Shown: piece after piece, positions 1 through 4,100 of the stretch
Layout: every line of letters begins with the position of its first letter
Numbering within the stretch: position 1 is the first letter of the stretch
Assembly: GCA_045591985.1 (NCBI GenBank)
Contig: JAZNTV010000085.1
Span: forward strand, 1 to 5,897
DNA length: 5,897 bases
Direction: 5' to 3'
From: SIG588 sp045591985
Lineage (GTDB): Bacteria; Bacillota; Clostridia; Oscillospirales; Acutalibacteraceae
Made by a program: the position numbers and the translations under genes
The notes under the pieces: generated by a model
The model's database searches: none
Told to the model about the DNA's origin: nothing
What the model saw: the letters and a program-made list of their open reading frames with translations, nothing else

Positions 1-141
1 GCGGTGAAGAAGATCGCGCCTTCGGCACTGAACTTGAAGGTTGCGGACGTGGACGGCAACGGCAAAGTCGATTCCACCGACGCGCGACTTGTGTTGCAAT
101 ACGCAGTTAAAAAGATCACAAAATTCCCTACATCTGCTTAA
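1..141 (+). CDS. Dockerin-bearing protein, C-terminal fragment (5' end outside window)
   Basis: The reading frame is open from the first base and stops at TAA 139-141, giving 46 residues. Residues 16-27 form a dockerin type I calcium loop (D16, D18, N20, D24, D27 in the D-x-D-G-N-G-x-V-D-x-x-D pattern), followed by the amphipathic helix ARLVLQYAVKKI. Residues 1-5 (AVKKI) repeat the end of that helix, so they should be the end of the first half of the duplicated dockerin fold. Dockerins dock secreted enzymes or adhesins onto cohesins, either on a scaffoldin or at the cell surface. The catalytic or binding part lies upstream and cannot be identified. The sequence after the stop carries a second, frame-shifted copy of this tail. 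I am confident of the dockerin; nothing can be said about the rest of the protein. Confidence 0.9.
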   Translation, partial: AVKKIAPSALNLKVADVDGNGKVDSTDARLVLQYAVKKITKFPTSA

Positions 142-153
142 TGTGGGCGCAAC

Positions 154-170
154 GTTTGCCGAAGGCAAAC
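154..170. repeat. Short perfect hairpin after the dockerin stop
   Basis: GTTTGCC (154-160) and GGCAAAC (164-170) pair perfectly around the loop GAA. It lies 13 bases after the dockerin stop and directly before a second hairpin. No T-run follows, so it does not look like an intrinsic terminator. It is better read as half of a palindromic insertion between two dockerin-tail copies. Confidence 0.6.
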
Positions 171-173
171 TTG

Positions 174-201
174 CCGAACAAGGGCGAAACCCTTCGTTCG
201 G
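174..201. repeat. Bulged hairpin between the two dockerin-tail copies
   Basis: CCGAAC (174-179) pairs with GTTCGG (196-201), and AAGGG (180-184) pairs with CCCTT (190-194), around the loop CGAAA. C195 is a single-base bulge. The 11-bp stem is too regular for chance. With the hairpin at 154-170 it makes a palindromic unit of about 50 bp that fills the gap between the real dockerin stop and the tail copy at 202-241. It may be a REP- or MITE-like repeat; copy number elsewhere in the genome cannot be judged here. Confidence 0.6.
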
Positions 202-241
202 TATGCAGGTGAAGAAGATCAACAAATTCCCTGCGGCATAA
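202..241 (+). pseudogene. Second copy of a dockerin 3' tail, out of frame
   Basis: Read from ATG 203, this gives MQVKKINKFPAA then TAA (239-241), closely matching the true dockerin end YAVKKITKFPTSA. At the DNA level TATGCA and GTGAAGAAGATC align to the real tail, with one extra G between them. It lies in a different frame from the dockerin CDS and has no ribosome binding site of its own, so it is a remnant and not a gene. It may be the original end of this gene pushed out by the palindromic insertion, or the end of a second dockerin gene left by a deletion. Confidence 0.65.
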
Positions 242-251
242 TTTGCCAATC

Positions 252-276
252 GTAGGGGCGGCAATCTGCCGCCCGC
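252..276 (+). repeat. GTAG palindrome, copy A
   Basis: GTAG (252-255), an 8-bp perfect stem GGGCGGCA/TGCCGCCC (256-263, 267-274) around the loop ATC, then GC. It begins 11 bases after the TAA of the dockerin-tail remnant. Copy E, after the large gene, is the same through its visible part except for one loop base. Confidence 0.75.
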
Positions 277-294
277 AAGTAACAACCTAACAAC

Positions 295-328
295 AACAAG
301 GGTAAGCGAGTGATCGCTTACCCTTGTT
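295..328. terminator. Strong terminator-type hairpin, probably bidirectional
   Basis: A perfect 15-bp stem (295-309 with 314-328) encloses the loop GTGA; its core is AAGGGTAAGCGA with the exact complement TCGCTTACCCTT. On the plus strand it is followed by the weak T-rich tract TTCGTTGT; on the minus strand by TTGTTGTTAGG. It lies downstream of both converging genes, the dockerin gene from the left and the HTH gene from the right, so it could end both transcripts. The T-tracts are imperfect, which limits confidence. Confidence 0.75.
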
Positions 329-353
329 TCGTTGTCATGCGATTGGTTGTGAG

Positions 354-381
354 GCGGACGGGTGGGGACACCCGTCCCTAC
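354..381 (-). repeat. GTAG palindrome, copy B (inverted)
   Basis: On the minus strand it reads GTAG, then a 9-bp perfect stem GGACGGGTG/CACCCGTCC (plus positions 356-364 and 369-377) around a 4-base loop, then GC. The outer anchors match copy A but the stem sequence differs on both arms, so pairing is kept while sequence changes. Confidence 0.7.
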
Positions 382-530
382 AATGCCGCTGCGGGTTTGT
401 GTTTGGTCGGGAAACGGGCGGGAATGTTTCTGCGAAAACGATGTTGCCCGCACGCGGTCAAATGATGTTTTCGCTGCGCGAAAAACGATGTGGTATCCGT
501 TGGACACCAACACGGCACGGGGTGCCGACG

Positions 531-555
531 GTAGGGGCGCGCATCGCGCGTCCGC
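531..555 (+). repeat. GTAG palindrome, copy C
   Basis: GTAG (531-534), stem GGGCGCGC (535-542) with GCGCGTCC (546-553) around the loop ATC, then GC. It has the same geometry and loop as copy A: 4-base anchor, 8-bp stem, 3-base loop, 8-bp stem, GC. One stem pair is G-T (537/551); the other seven are Watson-Crick. Confidence 0.7.
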
Positions 556-585
556 GGGAAGACCACCAACATCGGAACAACCGTT

Positions 586-614
586 GTAGGGTGCGGCGCT
601 TGCCGACGCACCGC
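586..614 (+). repeat. GTAG palindrome, copy D (diverged)
   Basis: GTAG (586-589), then GGTGCG (590-595) pairing with CGCACC (607-612), then GC. The inner part is irregular: a short GC/GC pair around GCTT, plus three unpaired bases. Anchors at both ends match copies A-C, so it is probably a decayed or longer-loop member. Confidence 0.55.
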
Positions 615-658
615 AAGGTCACCGTGGCAACCATGGGTTGGTGCGAACGGTCGCGGGC

Positions 659-910
659 TTACAACTGTAGGTCGGCTATCAATGTCGCGATCGGTACGTC
701 CAACGCGCGAGCAAAGATCACAAGGTCGATGTCGGTCACAAATCGTTCGCCGTTTTCCACGCGACGGATGAAATAATGATCGACGTCAAATCCCAGAAGT
801 TGCATTTTAGCCGCTAATTTACGCTGTGACAGTTTCTTTTCGCGACGAATCTGTGCCACCGTTTTGCCGCACAGATTGTTGGTGCCGTCCGGCGCTTTGA
901 TCTTAAACAT
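659..910 (-). CDS. Cro/C1-type (XRE) helix-turn-helix regulator, 83 aa
   Basis: A small DNA-binding protein that is essentially one HTH domain. Residues 15-78 form it: GKTVAQIRREKKLSQRKLAA covers helix 1 and the SQ-x-x-LA start of helix 2, and the recognition region DHYFIRRVENGER (44-56) has the I-x-R-x-E-N-G signature of the family. VTDIDLVIFARALDVPIATLI (58-78) is the closing helix pair. There is no sensor or dimerisation domain. I chose ATG 908-910 because AAAGGAG (919-925 on the complement) sits 8 bases upstream of it; an ATG at 935-937 would put that site inside the gene. It is divergent from the large surface-protein gene, and two matching dyad sites lie between them, so autorepression plus control of that gene is likely. 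The target is inferred. Confidence 0.88.
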   Translation of the reverse strand: MFKIKAPDGTNNLCGKTVAQIRREKKLSQRKLAAKMQLLGFDVDHYFIRRVENGERFVTDIDLVIFARALDVPIATLIADLQL

Positions 911-918
911 AAAACACA

Positions 919-925
919 CTCCTTT
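919..925 (-). promoter_or_regulatory. Ribosome binding site of the HTH gene
   Basis: On the minus strand AAAGGAG ends 8 bases before ATG 910-908. This fixes the start at residue M10 of the longest open frame and gives an 83-residue protein. Confidence 0.85.
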
Positions 926-928
926 TTT

Positions 929-944
929 GTTGAACACTATTTAC
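929..944 (-). promoter_or_regulatory. Putative operator O1
   Basis: On the minus strand it reads GTAAATAGTGTTCAAC, which matches O2 (982-997, plus strand) at 14 of 16 positions. It overlaps the -35 element of the large gene's promoter (940-945) and lies just upstream of the HTH ribosome binding site. A bound repressor would therefore affect both genes. Binding by the neighbouring HTH protein is inferred. Confidence 0.6.
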
Positions 945-968
945 TTTTTTAAAATTGTATGCTATAAT
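940..968 (+). promoter_or_regulatory. Sigma-A-type promoter of the large surface-protein gene
   Basis: A perfect TATAAT at 963-968 is preceded by TGC (960-962), making an extended -10. A 17-base spacer separates it from TTTACT (940-945), a 4-of-6 match to TTGACA. Transcription should start near 975, leaving a leader of about 100 bases. The weak -35 overlaps O1, and O2 falls just after the expected start. Confidence 0.75.
954..959 (-). promoter_or_regulatory. Possible -10 of the HTH gene
   Basis: On the minus strand TACAAT matches TATAAT at five of six positions, and a start near 947 would suit the HTH gene. No good -35 lies at 16-18 bases (CCACTT at 17). It sits 3 bases from the -10 of the opposite promoter, so the two would compete. 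The call is weak. Confidence 0.3.
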
Positions 969-981
969 GGTCGCCAAAGTG

Positions 982-997
982 GTGAATAGTATTCAAC
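982..997 (+). promoter_or_regulatory. Putative operator O2
   Basis: GTGAATAGTATTCAAC contains the perfect dyad GAATA-G-TATTC (984-994) and matches O1 at 14 of 16 positions in the opposite orientation. The dyad centres are about 52 bp apart (937 and 989), close to five helical turns, so bound dimers would lie on the same face of the helix. It lies at about +8 to +23 of the predicted large-gene transcript. Confidence 0.6.
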
Positions 998-1028
998 ATG
1001 TTAGAAAACGGTAGTAAATGACAAAAAT

Positions 1029-1042
1029 GCGGCATGCGCCGC
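1029..1042. other. GC-rich hairpin in the leader of the large gene
   Basis: GCGGC (1029-1033) pairs with GCCGC (1038-1042) around ATGC, within an otherwise AT-rich leader. On the plus strand no T-run follows, so it would be a leader stem about 20 bases before the ribosome binding site. On the minus strand it is followed by ATTTTTGTC, so it could act as a weak terminator for leftward transcription. Confidence 0.4.
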
Positions 1043-1063
1043 TTGATGATAAATTTACATAAA

Positions 1064-1068
1064 AGGAG
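1064..1068 (+). promoter_or_regulatory. Ribosome binding site of the large gene
   Basis: AGGAG lies 10 bases before ATG 1079-1081. It decides the start: an in-frame ATG at 1034 would add 15 residues ahead of the signal peptide and would have this site inside the coding region. Confidence 0.9.
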
Positions 1069-1078
1069 ACGTATTAGT

Positions 1079-1171
1079 ATGAAACGTGTGTTTTCGTTCC
1101 TCTTGACAGCGGTGTTGTTGCTGTCGCTGATTCCCGCAGGCGTGTTGGATCTATCGCTCACGGCGGAGGCC
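1079..1171 (+). other. Signal peptide of the large protein (residues 1-31)
   Basis: MKR supplies the positive N-region, VFSFLLTAVLLLSLIPAG the hydrophobic core, and A29-E30-A31 an A-x-A type I cleavage site. Cleavage after A33 is also possible. No lipobox cysteine is present. Confidence 0.85.
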
Positions 1172-4100
1172 GTGGCGGTGGTTATTCCAAACTACGCATA
1201 TAAGCGTCCGACGGTGACAACACAGGCGGTGAATGTCCGCCCCAACATCGACGGTAAGCTCGATGACGCGACCTGGAAACAGGCGACCAAACTGCCGTTT
1301 ACACAGGATTCGCTGCAGGGCGGCGACGGTCAGTTGTGGTCGTATCCTGAAGCCGGTACGGCTACCGGTTTTACCGAACTGCCGCCTGACGGCAACGGCG
1401 ATTTCTACCTCGGCTGGGATGCGGAGTACATCTATTTCGCTCTGCAGATCGAAGATGAAGAGCACCAAAACGGCCGCGTGCAGGGGTTTGACCTGTGGCG
1501 TGAAGACTGCTTGCAGCTTCAGATCGGTCACAGCCAGCAGAGCATGTTCGACGATTCCGCTCGTTTTGAGCTCGGTTTCGCGTACAATAACAAGCAGGAT
1601 CGTCAGCTCGGCTACCGTTGGGAAACCAACGAGACCGGTGAATTCCTGCGTGCTGGTTCTACGGCGGATATGAGTGCGAGTGCAGGTGCGGATTTTTACT
1701 ATTACGTCGGCCGCGACGACGATACCTACACCACCACCTACGAGATCGCGCTGAAGCACTCCTGGCTCGGCGGTGACGGGTTGCAACAGGGCGACAAGTT
1801 CATGTTCGGTTTCTTCTTGCACCTGCACGAGGAAGAACTGCCTCCCGCGTGCCTGGCGGATCCCGATGCGTACAACGGTTACTTTATGGAATGGGCGCAG
1901 GGCCTGGTGACCGGTAAAACATTGGGTGATGCAGGCATCATCACCTGCGGTGGTTGCGCGAAGCATGTCTATGATAATGGCTGTGACACCGTTTGTAACG
2001 CATGTGGTGCGGCACGAGAGGCCATCCACACAGCGGTGACCGATGAGGCGGTAGCACCGACTTGTACCGAAACAGGTTTGACCGCGGGCAGTCACTGCGC
2101 TGTTTGCGGTACGGTGTTGGTCGCACAAGAGACGGTGCCCGTTGCCGCTCACACCTACGACAGTACCAACGACGTGGATTGTGCCGTGTGCGGTGACGTA
2201 CGGTATTTGACCTATACCGTGATCGACGGGAACGTGACCATTACGGCGGTGGACACGTCGCTTCGCGGGGAATTGGTGATTCCCGCTGTCATTGAAGGGT
2301 GCCCTGTCACGATGATCGGCAGTGAAGCGTTCTATGGTTGTACACGTCTTACAGGGGTTACCCTGCCGACGGGTGTGACAGTGATCGAAGACTACGCCTT
2401 TGAAGGGTGCCGCTCGCTTTTGACTGTCAACCTGCCGAATACGCTGTTGTCTATCGGCGAAGGGGCGTTTGACGGCTGTCGTGCGATCGCGTCGCTGACC
2501 ATTCCTGCAAGTGTCGAGACGCTCGGCAGTTATGCGTTCTACAATTGTTATGCACTGACGACGCTGTATCTTGGAGTCGGTGTGCGCGAGATCGGCATGT
2601 GGGCATTCGGCAATTGCACGTTGCTCGCGGATGTCTACTATGATGACTTTGCGTCGGCACGTGAGAACATTACCGTTGCCTCCGGTAACGATTGCTTGAA
2701 CAATGCCACCTGGCACTGTGTTGTGTGTGAGCATGTATATGACAATACCTGCGACACCGATTGTAACGTGTGCGGTGCGGTGCGCGAAACCGAGCACACA
2801 TATGACAATGTGTGCGATGCCGCTTGTAACGTTTGCGGTGCACAGCGCCCGATCACCCACCACTATACCGACGCTAACGATAACGTATGCGATCTGTGCG
2901 GCGACGATCGTACGCTGGCATATTACAGTTATACCGTAACGGACGGTAAGGCGACTATCACCGCGGTGGATACCGCTATTTCGGGTGACGTGATCGTGCC
3001 TGCTACGCTGGGCGGATACCCCGTTGTTGCGATCGGAGAAGGGGCGTTCCAACGTTGCAACAGCATCACTTCACTGGTTCTGCCGACGGGATTGCAACGG
3101 ATCGGAATCGATGCGTTTTACCGTTGTAGTGCTATGACGACGGTCAGCCTGCCCACGACCGTGACCGAAATCGATGAAGCCGCCTTTTACGGGTGTGCGG
3201 CGATCGCCGATGTGTACTATGACGGCACGGCGGCGGATTTTGCTAAGGTGACGGTAGGCATGGATAACGAACGCTTGACCGATGCTGCGTGGCATTATGC
3301 CGGTTGTGAGCATGCGAACACGGTCGTGAACGGCAAGGTCGATGCGACCTGCACCACCAAAGGCTTCAGCGGCAACACCGTTTGTGCGGATTGCGGTGCG
3401 GTTCTCGTCGTTGGTGAAGCAATCCCGGCGGGTCACGTGTGGGGCGATGACACGGTCTGTGACGTGTGCGGCTACACGGTCGTGTCCAGTGCGGCGAACG
3501 ACTTCTTTACGATCGACGTAAAGGATAACGGCGACAGCACGATGGACATTGTGGTGTATTATCATACTGATAAGAACCTCAGCAACGGTATTTTTGAAAT
3601 TAATTTTACTGCCGATGCGCTTGCGTTGGATGCTATGCCGAAAAGTGACTTAAAATATCATGAGATCAATATTAACGATCGCCAAAACGGAAATATTCTC
3701 ATCGGCTTTATGAATCCCGCCACGCAAGAGGACATTGATATTGGCTGGGAACCGGAAGATGTACTGTTCCCCAAGACGGGAAGGGTTATTCAACTTACGA
3801 TGCGTATTAAGGATACGTCGCTTACGACCGGTTCGGTAACGGTTTCTACACGGGAGTTGGTGACGCTTGGCGAGGTGTGGAGTGTTGACATTGCTCCATT
3901 GCTTACGGCGGAGTTTGCACTCGGTGGGTCGGCACATACGCATAGCTATGACGATAATTGTGATGCTGATTGCAACGTGTGCGGTGAGGTGAGAACAGTT
4001 GTTCATGGAGAACTTCTCGATGCGGCAGTTGCCCCCACATGTACACAAACAGGTCTGACGCTGGGTGCGCACTGTGGAATCTGCGGCATCGTGTTGGTAG

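Larger units (their letters stand above)
242..658. other. Non-coding, repeat-filled intergenic region
   Basis: No reading frame here has a ribosome binding site or a recognisable protein. Open frames in this stretch run across palindromes and into the antisense of the HTH gene. The contents are a terminator hairpin (295-328), four members of a GTAG palindrome family (252-276, 354-381, 531-555, 586-614), and smaller inverted repeats: GTTGG/CCAAC (499-511), GGCAC/GTGCC (514-526) and CAACC/GGTTG (628-640). The octamer GCGAAAAC (432-439) reappears inverted at 467-474 and, with one extra A, directly at 478-486. Confidence 0.7.

Noticed and set aside
41..241. 66-codon plus-strand frame over the dockerin end
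   Set aside because: It overlaps the dockerin in another frame and has no ribosome binding site. Its only meaningful part is the last 12 residues, already annotated as the dockerin-tail remnant.
252..614. CRISPR array
   Set aside because: The repeated elements are palindromes with variable stems, irregular spacing and mixed orientation, not identical direct repeats with uniform spacers. No cas genes are present.
324..776. Plus-strand frame of 150 codons across the repeat region
   Set aside because: It runs through the palindromes and into the antisense of the HTH gene, has no ribosome binding site, and starts inside the terminator hairpin.
911..937. Earlier start for the HTH gene at ATG 935-937
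   Set aside because: The AAAGGAG site lies between this ATG and the one at 908-910, and is ideally spaced for the latter. The extra nine residues (MFNKKGVCF) would simply be the translated ribosome binding site region.
1034..1078. Earlier start for the large gene at ATG 1034
   Set aside because: It would put MRRLMINLHKRRRIS in front of a normal signal peptide and place AGGAG inside the gene. ATG 1079 has the correct spacing.
1151..3052. Long open frame (633 codons) on the minus strand opposite the large gene
   Set aside because: It mirrors the codon pattern of the plus-strand gene, has no ribosome binding site, and its product is a compositionally odd His/Arg/Val/Thr-rich sequence with no domain. 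The plus strand has clear repeats, a signal peptide and a ribosome binding site.
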